Source: JBGSIZ01 sp041742255 (GTDB lineage: Bacteria > Pseudomonadota > Alphaproteobacteria > Rhodobacterales > Rhodobacteraceae). From it: a stretch of 6,893 nucleotides of DNA. Shown one piece after another: positions 1 through 5,160 of this stretch. Location: NCBI GenBank assembly GCA_041742255.1, contig JBGSIZ010000136.1, positions 1 to 6,893 of the forward strand. Reading direction: 5' to 3'. The notes beneath the pieces are model-generated. The model made no database searches and was not told where the DNA came from. It saw nothing but the letters and a program-made list of their open reading frames with translations. Positions within the stretch are counted from its first letter, which is position 1; every line of letters starts with the position of its first letter. The translations under genes and the position numbers were made by a program.

Positions 1-959
1 CGGATGCGGTTGGGCGACATTTTGCGCGCGTTGCGGTCCCGCCCGAGTTCGGCCGCCGCCGCGAGGTCCGCCAGCGGATTGGCGATGGTGGAGGCCAACA
101 AAAGGCTGAGGCCGATGGACACAAGGATGCCGATGACGAACATTTGCAGGACCATTTCCCGTTCCCGCCGCACCAGCGCGTCCAGTTCGCCCGCCGCCGA
201 CACCAGCGCCACGACCCCGACCGCCGCGCCGTTGTGTTCGATTGGCGTGCTGACCATGAAAATGGTCCGCCCCTGTGCATCGGTTTCGGTGCGGATACCG
301 GTGCCGCCCGCGATGGTATCGGGCACCGCCTTGGACAAGCCGATGAGCGGGTCGAGCGGGGTTTTATCCCCGGCGTCCGGGCTGAGAAGCCGCGCCAGAC
401 CTTCCCAGACGGTGTTCAGAAAATCGGTGATGATCGTGCCGCTGCCCGGCCCCACAAGGCTATCCGCAGGGCCAAGTGCCGCATCCGGTGCTGTCCACGA
501 CGACACGATCACGCCCGATGGGTCCAGAACATACACATCTGCCCCGCCGCGCAGGTCCAGTTGTTGCAGCGTTGTTGCCACATCGACACCGTCCCCGGAC
601 ATCAGATTGACGGGCGAGCCGACGGGCAGTTGCGCCTCGAACACGTCGGCGATCAGTTCAGCCTCGTTCACCAGACCAGAGGCCCGTTGAAACGCGAGGT
701 TGTCGCGCGACGGGTTCATATACAGAACCCCGGCCACCATGATGATGATGGCCATCAGATTGAACGTGATGATCTTGCGCGCGAGCGGCGAGCGGTTGAG
801 CGTCACCAGCCCCCGCCGCGACCGCCGCGATTGCAGGTCTTCGTCGGCCGCAGCCTCGGGAGAGACCCAATCATCGCCTAGCACCACGTCCGTCTCCGCC
901 CGGGCCGCTTTGCGAACCGAACGGAGGTCTGTCACGTCGATCTTTGGGGCAACCGTCAT
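1..959 (-). CDS. chvG: ChvG-type sensor histidine kinase, N-terminal part (runs off the left edge)
   Basis: This is the membrane sensor kinase that would phosphorylate the ChvI regulator encoded just upstream. The frame opens with ATG at 959-957 and stays open for 319 codons to the window edge, so the HAMP remainder, the phosphoacceptor histidine domain and the ATPase domain lie outside. Visible parts are a basic cytoplasmic N-terminus (about residues 1-60), a first membrane segment (63-80), a periplasmic sensor domain of about 190 residues, a second membrane segment (270-289), and the beginning of HAMP (LASTIANPLADLAAAAE, 288-304). This layout and the 'LASTIA.P...LA.AAE' junction match ChvG/ExoS proteins. 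The start lies 3 bases after the chvI stop, with a weak AGAG-like site inside the chvI end, so translation is probably coupled. In rhizobia and Agrobacterium the family responds to acidity and envelope stress, with periplasmic ExoR as inhibitor. Many Rhodobacterales appear to lack ExoR, so the signal here is unknown. Confidence 0.9.
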   Translation of the reverse strand, partial: MTVAPKIDVTDLRSVRKAARAETDVVLGDDWVSPEAAADEDLQSRRSRRGLVTLNRSPLARKIITFNLMAIIIMVAGVLYMNPSRDNLAFQRASGLVNEAELIADVFEAQLPVGSPVNLMSGDGVDVATTLQQLDLRGGADVYVLDPSGVIVSSWTAPDAALGPADSLVGPGSGTIITDFLNTVWEGLARLLSPDAGDKTPLDPLIGLSKAVPDTIAGGTGIRTETDAQGRTIFMVSTPIEHNGAAVGVVALVSAAGELDALVRREREMVLQMFVIGILVSIGLSLLLASTIANPLADLAAAAELGRDRNARKMSPNRI

Positions 960-962
960 CGG

Positions 963-1664
963 TTACTCTTCGTTGTAGCGATACCCGATGCCATACAATG
1001 TCTCGATCGCGGTGAAGTCGTCATCGGCCTGCCGCATCTTCTTGCGCAGCCGTTTGATGTGGCTGTCGATGGTGCGGTCGTCCACATAAACCTGATCGTC
1101 ATAGGCCACGTCCATCAGTTGGTCCCGGGATTTCACAAAGCCGGGACGCTGTGCCAGCGCCTGCACCAACAGGAATTCGGTGACGGTCAGGGATACATCC
1201 TGCCCTTTCCATTTCACCGCATGGCGCAGCGGGTCCATGGTCAGTTGGCCACGCACCATGACCTTGTTTTCTTCGGTTTCGGCGATCACCTCGCCCGAGA
1301 GCGCGTCCTGACGCCGCAACAGCGCCCGGATCCGTTCCACCAGCAACCGCTGGCTGAAGGGTTTCTTGACGTAGTCGTCCGCACCCATCCGCAGGCCCAG
1401 AACCTCGTCGATCTCGTCATCCTTGGAGGTCAGGAAAATGACCGGCATGGTGGTTTTCTGGCGCAGACGCTGCAACAGGTCCATGCCGTCCATCCGCGGC
1501 ATCTTGATGTCCAGCACTGCGATGTCGGGAAGCCGTTTGTTGAAGGCGTCCAGCGCCGCCTGTCCATCGTTATATGTCTCGACCTCAAAGCCTTCGGCCT
1601 CGAGTGTCATTGACACCGACGTCAGAATATTCCGATCGTCGTCGACCAATGCGATCTTTTGCAT
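963..1664 (-). CDS. chvI: ChvI, OmpR/PhoB-family response regulator
   Basis: This 233-residue protein is a DNA-binding response regulator, the partner of the ChvG kinase encoded directly downstream. The receiver domain (about 1-120) shows the acidic pocket D8-D9-D10, phosphoacceptor D52 in 'LDIKMPRMDG', switch residue T79 and K101 in 'KKPF'. The C-terminal winged-helix domain (about 135-230) ends with 'RTIDSHIKRLRKKM' (recognition helix) and 'IETLYGIGYRYNEE' (wing). The run KPFSQRLLVERIRALLRR is characteristic of ChvI. Length and motifs agree with complete family members. The start is ATG at 1664-1662, with AAGGGG about nine bases upstream on the minus strand. It is the first gene of a chvI-chvG operon and is divergent from pckA. 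In Agrobacterium, ChvI is reported to be needed for acid induction of pckA, so direct control of the neighbouring gene is plausible here but is inferred. Confidence 0.95.
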   Translation of the reverse strand: MQKIALVDDDRNILTSVSMTLEAEGFEVETYNDGQAALDAFNKRLPDIAVLDIKMPRMDGMDLLQRLRQKTTMPVIFLTSKDDEIDEVLGLRMGADDYVKKPFSQRLLVERIRALLRRQDALSGEVIAETEENKVMVRGQLTMDPLRHAVKWKGQDVSLTVTEFLLVQALAQRPGFVKSRDQLMDVAYDDQVYVDDRTIDSHIKRLRKKMRQADDDFTAIETLYGIGYRYNEE

Positions 1665-1792
1665 GGGTGGTTACCCCTTATTGCCCGTTGTTATTATTAG
1701 CCTGCTTTTGTGCATCATTTGCCCTTTTTTATGTGGCCGAATCAACTGCTAAGTATGAGTCGGCCCGGTTGATCCCCGCACACCGTGACCGA

Positions 1793-1806
1793 ATTCCCTT
1801 AGGAAT
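1793..1806. repeat. Short inverted repeat in the chvI-pckA region
   Basis: ATTCC (1793-1797) and GGAAT (1802-1806) are perfect complements around CTTA. It lies 128 bases from the chvI start and 181 from the pckA start, and could be an operator for either gene. A five-base arm is short enough to occur by chance in 300 bases, so it is recorded only as a candidate. Confidence 0.25.
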
Positions 1807-1865
1807 GACTAAATTGCCGCACTCTAACTGTGGTCGGGCGGTCCAATGCGTCCTACACGGAACGC

Positions 1866-1897
1866 GATTGCGCTAACATCACATTGGTTGCGCTAAC
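1866..1897 (+). promoter_or_regulatory. Tandem LacI-family-like operator sites upstream of pckA
   Basis: The 10-mer TTGCGCTAAC occurs at 1868-1877 and again at 1888-1897, exactly 20 bases apart, so two proteins would bind on about the same face of the helix. Each extended 12-mer (GATTGCGCTAAC at 1866 and GGTTGCGCTAAC at 1886) matches 10 of 12 bases of the palindrome GTTAGCGCTAAC, a central-CG dyad typical of LacI/GalR-family operators. The downstream site ends 90 bases before the pckA ATG. CceR of Rhodobacter sphaeroides and PckR of Sinorhizobium meliloti are LacI-family regulators reported to control central carbon genes and promote gluconeogenic expression, including pckA. Assigning these sites to such a regulator is inference; the regulator gene is not in the window. 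Confidence 0.5.
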
Positions 1898-1975
1898 GGT
1901 GACACGCCGCCCTTTTCCCCAGCAAAACCGGGGTGCTAAGGACATGTAACGGGGGTGTGTCGCCTCTGTTTCGCC

Positions 1976-1982
1976 GGGAGGA
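1976..1982 (+). promoter_or_regulatory. pckA ribosome binding site that fixes the start
   Basis: GGGAGGA sits five bases before the ATG at 1988. This argues against the upstream in-frame GTG at 1955, which would add 11 residues (ending in a run across this same site) with no ribosome site of its own. Confidence 0.8.
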
Positions 1983-1987
1983 CGACC

Positions 1988-3598
1988 ATGAACGCCAGCA
2001 CCGTCTTTGGACAGGTCAATGCCAGCATGACGCTGGACCATCAGGGTATGACGGGGCTGGGCCGGGTGTATTATAACCTGACCGAGGCCGAGTTGATGGC
2101 CCAGGCGCTCGCCCGGAATGAAGGCACCGAGGGCCAAGGCGGCACATTGCTGGTGACCACGGGCAAGCATACGGGCCGGTCCCCCAAGGATAAATTCGTG
2201 GTCCGCACCCCCGATGTCATCGACACCATCTGGTGGGACAACAACCCGCCCATGGACCCCGATGCGTTTGACCGACTGCACGCCGATATGCTGGCCCATC
2301 TGCATGGCGGCACCGTTTTTGTGCAGGACCTGTTTGGCGGGGCCGACCCGGCGCACCGTCTGGATGTGCGGGTGGTGACCGAATTGGCGTGGCACGGGTT
2401 GTTCATCCGGCACCTGCTGCGGCGCCCTGCGACGCCCGAACTCGCGACGTTCCTGCCGGAATTCACCATCCTGAACTGCCCCACGTTCAAGGCCGATCCG
2501 GCCCGCCACGGATGCCGGACCGAAACCGTCATCGCCTTGAACTTTGCCAAGAAGATCATCCTGATCGGTGGCACCGAATATGCGGGCGAGAACAAGAAAT
2601 CCGTGTTTACCCTGTTGAACTATCTGCTGCCTGCCCAGGGCGTCATGCCGATGCATTGTTCCGCCAACCACGCCCCCGGCAATCCGGTGGATACGGCTGT
2701 GTTCTTTGGCCTGTCCGGCACCGGCAAGACCACCTTGTCCGCTGACCCCACCCGCGTTCTGATTGGTGACGACGAACACGGCTGGTCCGACCGCGGCACG
2801 TTCAATTTCGAGGGCGGCTGTTACGCCAAGACCATCAACCTGAGCGCCGAGGCCGAGCCCGAGATTTATGCCACCACCACCAAACCCTATACCGTGATCG
2901 AAAACATGGTGTTTGATCCGGTGACCAAGGCGTTGGATTTCAACGATGACAGCCTGACCGCCAATATGCGATGCGCCTATCCGCTGGAGTATATCTCCAA
3001 CGCGTCGGACACCGCCATTGGCGGGCATCCTAAGAATATCATCATGTTGACCTGTGATGCCTTTGGCGTGTTGCCCCCTATCGCCCGGTTGACCCCGGCG
3101 CAGGCGATGTATCATTTCCTGTCCGGGTTCACGTCCAAGGTGGCCGGCACCGAACGCGGTGTCACCGAACCCGAACCGACGTTTTCCACCTGTTTTGGCG
3201 CCCCGTTCATGCCCCGCCGTCCCGAGGTTTATGGCAAGCTGTTGCAAGGCAAGATCGCCAGCCACGGTGCAACCTGTTGGCTGGTCAACACCGGTTGGAC
3301 CGGGGGCGCCTATGGCACCGGGCGGCGGATGCCGATCAAGGCCACCCGCGCGCTGCTGGCCGCCGCCCTTGACGGGACGCTGATCGAGGGGACGTTCCGC
3401 AAAGACCCGAATTTCGGGTTTGATGTGCCCGTGGCGGTGGACGGTGTTGATGCCGCGCTGCTGTTTCCCCGCGCCACATGGGCGGACCCCGCGGCCTATG
3501 ACCGGCAGGCGCAAAAGCTGGTGGATATGTTCTCGGCCAATTTTGCCAAATATGTGCCGTTCATTGATGATGACGTGAAGGCCGCCGCGATCGGCTGA
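1988..3598 (+). CDS. pckA: Phosphoenolpyruvate carboxykinase (ATP)
   Basis: This cytosolic enzyme converts oxaloacetate and ATP to phosphoenolpyruvate, CO2 and ADP, the entry step of gluconeogenesis from C4 acids. The 536-residue protein is close to the E. coli enzyme (540). Visible motifs in order: TGRSPKDKF (62-70), with R64 in the oxaloacetate-binding position; GGTEYAGENKKS, with metal-site lysines K203/K204; MHCSANH, with metal ligand H223; the P-loop GLSGTGKTT (241-249); and LIGDDEHGWSD, with metal-binding D261/D262. TGWTGGAYG..RRMPIKATRALL near the C-terminus is also typical. All key residues are present, so it should be active. The P-loop is ATP-type, not GTP-type. The gene is divergent from chvI-chvG, an arrangement seen across alphaproteobacteria, and has its own upstream operator-like repeats and a downstream hairpin, so it is probably transcribed alone. 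A 553-codon frame on the opposite strand (3514-1853) is only a shadow. Confidence 0.98.
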   Translation: MNASTVFGQVNASMTLDHQGMTGLGRVYYNLTEAELMAQALARNEGTEGQGGTLLVTTGKHTGRSPKDKFVVRTPDVIDTIWWDNNPPMDPDAFDRLHADMLAHLHGGTVFVQDLFGGADPAHRLDVRVVTELAWHGLFIRHLLRRPATPELATFLPEFTILNCPTFKADPARHGCRTETVIALNFAKKIILIGGTEYAGENKKSVFTLLNYLLPAQGVMPMHCSANHAPGNPVDTAVFFGLSGTGKTTLSADPTRVLIGDDEHGWSDRGTFNFEGGCYAKTINLSAEAEPEIYATTTKPYTVIENMVFDPVTKALDFNDDSLTANMRCAYPLEYISNASDTAIGGHPKNIIMLTCDAFGVLPPIARLTPAQAMYHFLSGFTSKVAGTERGVTEPEPTFSTCFGAPFMPRRPEVYGKLLQGKIASHGATCWLVNTGWTGGAYGTGRRMPIKATRALLAAALDGTLIEGTFRKDPNFGFDVPVAVDGVDAALLFPRATWADPAAYDRQAQKLVDMFSANFAKYVPFIDDDVKAAAIG

Positions 3599-3611
3599 AC
3601 CTTGCCGATGT

Positions 3612-3633
3612 AAGGTGGGTCTTGACCCACCTT
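3612..3633 (+). terminator. Perfect palindromic hairpin after pckA, copy 1 of a repeat
   Basis: The arm AAGGTGGGTC (3612-3621) is followed by TT and then its exact complement (3624-3633), starting 13 bases after the pckA stop. It can fold as a 9-bp stem with a four-base loop. No long T tract follows, only TT then GCG, so classical termination strength is uncertain. An identical element lies at 4220-4241, and identity between the copies covers 25 bases (3610-3634 and 4218-4242). I read it as a terminator belonging to a dispersed palindromic repeat family. Confidence 0.7.
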
Positions 3634-3644
3634 GCGTTCCGCCG

Positions 3645-3675
3645 TTGACAAGGAGGGTCCGCGTCGGCCCATAAG
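3645..3675 (+). promoter_or_regulatory. Possible promoter of the small secreted-protein gene
   Basis: TTGACA at 3645-3650 is a perfect -35 consensus. CATAAG at 3670-3675 matches the -10 consensus at four of six positions, with a longish 19-base spacer. Transcription from it would begin at or very near the ATG at 3682, so the mRNA would be leaderless or nearly so. AGGAGGG at 3651-3657 is a fine ribosome site by sequence but lies 24 bases before the ATG, too far for normal use. Confidence 0.35.
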
Positions 3676-3681
3676 ACCGTC

Positions 3682-4221
3682 ATGCGCCTTTTGTCTGCCC
3701 TTGTGTTCAGTGTCTGGTGTCCCGTCGCCGCGTTGGCCCAAAACGCGGGCGATGTTGTTGGCCCGTTGATCGGGTCGTTCGCCGCTGGCATCTTTTGCGC
3801 GCCCGAGGTGGTCGGCACCAACGCCGCACCCGATACCGTCGCCGGTGTCACCAATATCATCGTGGGCGAGCCGAATTTTGTGTCCACCGGGCGCACCGTG
3901 CCCGCAGTGCCGGGCATGGGGTTCGGGGTCAAGAGCCGGGCCAAGAGCGCCCCCCTGACCTTTGTCACCGTGGTCATCACCCATCCGCCCATGGGCGGAG
4001 GTCGCGTGACGTCCCAAAGCTACACCACCAATATCGGGTCCGAAGGGTCGTCCCTGACCATGTATCAGTTCGATTTCGACTATGAGCTGGTCGAGGGACC
4101 ATGGAGCATCACCGCCTTTGACGATGACGAAACCCTGTTTCGCGCCCGGTTTACGGTGGTGTCCCCCCAATTGGTCCCCGAACTCGCCGGGGTGTGCGGA
4201 TACGAGGATTTGTTGGGGTAA
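3682..4221 (+). CDS. Secreted protein of unknown function, probably DUF3859 type
   Basis: This 179-residue protein has a Sec signal peptide: MR, a hydrophobic stretch, and an AxA site (ALA, 17-19) with likely cleavage before Q20. The mature protein is therefore periplasmic or secreted, about 160 residues. No lipobox is present. Recognisable patches are GIFCAPE (36-42), PDTVAGVTN, VPAVPGMGFGVKS (to about residue 85), THPPMG (100-105) and YELVEGPW (134-141), with little predicted helix, suggesting a small beta-sandwich. From memory these resemble DUF3859 proteins of Rhodobacterales; this needs a profile search. The mature chain has two cysteines, C39 and C172, near opposite ends, which could form a disulfide. 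ATG 3682 is the only ATG start available, because an in-frame TGA lies at 3646 and no suitable ribosome site is near. Its stop codon lies inside the second copy of the hairpin repeat that also precedes the gene. No function is assigned. Confidence 0.8.
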   Translation: MRLLSALVFSVWCPVAALAQNAGDVVGPLIGSFAAGIFCAPEVVGTNAAPDTVAGVTNIIVGEPNFVSTGRTVPAVPGMGFGVKSRAKSAPLTFVTVVITHPPMGGGRVTSQSYTTNIGSEGSSLTMYQFDFDYELVEGPWSITAFDDDETLFRARFTVVSPQLVPELAGVCGYEDLLG

Positions 4222-4241
4222 GGTGGGTCTTGACCCACCTT
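4220..4241. terminator. Bidirectional palindromic hairpin between convergent genes, copy 2 of the repeat
   Basis: This is an exact copy of the element at 3612-3633: arm AAGGTGGGTC, TT, and the complementary arm. It sits in the 27-base gap between the small secreted-protein gene and the transporter gene, which converge here. The TAA stop of the upstream gene (4219-4221) overlaps the left arm. Being a perfect palindrome it can form the same stem in either transcript, which suits a shared terminator. The lack of a clear T tract leaves the mechanism open. Confidence 0.7.
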
Positions 4242-4248
4242 GGTTGGC

Positions 4249-5016
4249 CTACATCAGCCCCCGCCGCACCAGATTGGCCCCCGCAATAAGCAGCACCGCC
4301 AGCGTTGCCTTGCGGAACGCGTCCTGATCGATCCGGTCCTGTATCCGGAAACCGATGGCCATCCCCACCATCGCAGGCACCACCAACGCCGCCGACAATC
4401 CGACCGTGTCCCGGTTCAGCACCCCCGATTGCAGGTGGCCCAGCAACAACATCACGGACCCCAGCCCGTAAATGACCCCTTGCACCGTGATCTGCCGCGC
4501 CTTGGGCGTATCCACGGCCACCAGATACAGAACTGTCGGCGGTCCCCAGGTGCCCGCAAGCCCGCCCAGCGTGCCCGCCGCCAATCCGGCCACCCATGAA
4601 AACGGCCCCCGCCATGCCAGCGGGATCACCAACCGCACCCCGGCCAACTGGATCGCGCACAGCACCACCACCGGCACCCCCAGCACCACAAACATCGTAT
4701 CCGCCGGGATCGACGTCAGAAATTGTGCCGAGATGAGGATGGTCACGCAGACCAGCCCGATATAGACCCGGTATTCCCGCGCCGCCGCCCATGCATCCCC
4801 CAGACCCGACCGCACAATCTGCAATCCGTTCCCGACCACGATCGGCAGGATGATCCCCGCCACCACCACCTGTGGGTCGATCAGCATCCCCATGCCCGAG
4901 ATCATAATCAGCGGCATCGCGAATCCCACCGCCCCTTTGACCACCCCCGCAAAGAGCGTCACGGCGCAGGCGAACACGAGCAGATTGAGGCTGAGAAGAT
5001 CGGGCATATATGTCAT
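4249..5016 (-). CDS. TauE/SafE-family membrane transporter
   Basis: This is a polytopic inner-membrane protein of the sulfite exporter TauE/SafE family, whose members are proposed to export small anions such as sulfite, sulfoacetate or other organic acids. From the chosen ATG (5016-5014) it has 255 residues, the usual size, with about eight hydrophobic segments. The family's duplicated halves are visible: GVVKGAVGFAMP (24-35) in the first and GTLGGLAGTWGPP (148-160) in the second, followed by QGVIYG. An upstream in-frame ATG at 5070-5068 would add 18 polar, glycine-rich residues, and an ATG at 5007-5005 would remove three; none has a strong ribosome site, so the start is uncertain. It is divergent from the acyl-CoA dehydrogenase gene over 144 bases and convergent with the secreted-protein gene. 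The substrate cannot be read from the sequence; adjacency to mcd makes an organic acid conceivable, but that is inference. Confidence 0.85.
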   Translation of the reverse strand: MTYMPDLLSLNLLVFACAVTLFAGVVKGAVGFAMPLIMISGMGMLIDPQVVVAGIILPIVVGNGLQIVRSGLGDAWAAAREYRVYIGLVCVTILISAQFLTSIPADTMFVVLGVPVVVLCAIQLAGVRLVIPLAWRGPFSWVAGLAAGTLGGLAGTWGPPTVLYLVAVDTPKARQITVQGVIYGLGSVMLLLGHLQSGVLNRDTVGLSAALVVPAMVGMAIGFRIQDRIDQDAFRKATLAVLLIAGANLVRRGLM

Positions 5017-5160
5017 GCTTGCGTCATATCTGCCTGTGCCGCCCCCTGCATTCAAAATCGGGTGCGACATTTAAGTGCGCGTTGCGTTCGCAGATTGAAA
5101 TGAAGTTGCGCTGCACCTGCAAAGTCGGTATCTCTGCGCTTGCAAAAAGAGGATTCACCC
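5017..5160. promoter_or_regulatory. Divergent control region between the TauE-like gene and mcd
   Basis: These 144 bases should contain the promoters of both neighbours. TGCGC recurs at 5076-5080, 5107-5111 and 5135-5139, about three helical turns apart, and GTTGCG at 5081-5086 and 5105-5110. There is a small dyad TGCG-TT-CGCA at 5083-5092. A weak promoter for mcd could be TTGCGC at 5106-5111 with TATCTC at 5129-5134 (17-base spacer, poor -10). The repeats may mark a regulator site, but short GC-rich words recur by chance in such genomes. Confidence 0.4.
5148..5153 (+). promoter_or_regulatory. mcd ribosome binding site
   Basis: AGAGGA lies seven bases before the ATG at 5161. It favours this start over an in-frame TTG at 5140, which would place the site inside the coding region. 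Confidence 0.75.

Larger units (their letters stand above)
1665..1987. promoter_or_regulatory. Divergent chvI / pckA control region
   Basis: These 323 bases separate two divergent genes and must hold both promoters. They are clearly less GC-rich than the genes, especially 1680-1740. I see no convincing open reading frame; a 16-codon ATG frame at 1846-1896 has no ribosome site. The strongest internal signals are two copies of TTGCGCTAAC at 1868-1877 and 1888-1897, and a dyad ATTCC-CTTA-GGAAT at 1793-1806. I could not assign a confident -35/-10 pair to either gene by eye. Nearest pckA, GGGAGGA at 1976-1982 is a good ribosome binding site five bases before the ATG. Confidence 0.7.

Noticed and set aside
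4..881. Plus-strand open frames of 228 and 245 codons over the chvG region
   Set aside because: Both are antisense to chvG, whose minus-strand frame gives a coherent sensor kinase with two membrane segments and a HAMP start. The plus-strand proteins are Arg/Pro/Ser-rich without motifs.
1846..1896. A 16-codon frame that could be a leader peptide upstream of pckA
   Set aside because: No ribosome site precedes it, no attenuator-like hairpins follow it, and it runs through the operator-like repeats, which explain the sequence better.
1955..1987. Upstream GTG start for pckA adding 11 residues
   Set aside because: There is no ribosome site before 1955, whereas GGGAGGA is ideally placed for ATG 1988, and the protein from 1988 has the normal length.
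1853..3514. A 553-codon open frame on the minus strand opposite pckA
   Set aside because: It lies antisense to the complete, motif-bearing pckA. Its protein is rich in Gly, His, Gln and Arg as expected for an antisense shadow of high-GC coding DNA, and it has no recognisable domain.
3612..4241. The palindrome pair as ends of an insertion sequence or cassette
   Set aside because: The intervening gene is not a transposase or integrase, no target duplication is visible outside the copies, and each copy is itself a full hairpin placed after a stop codon, which fits a terminator-type repeat better.
4151..4792. A 213-codon glycine-rich minus-strand frame
   Set aside because: It is in another frame of the same strand as the TauE-like gene and overlaps it. 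The transporter frame carries the duplicated family motifs, whereas this one is a low-complexity shadow.
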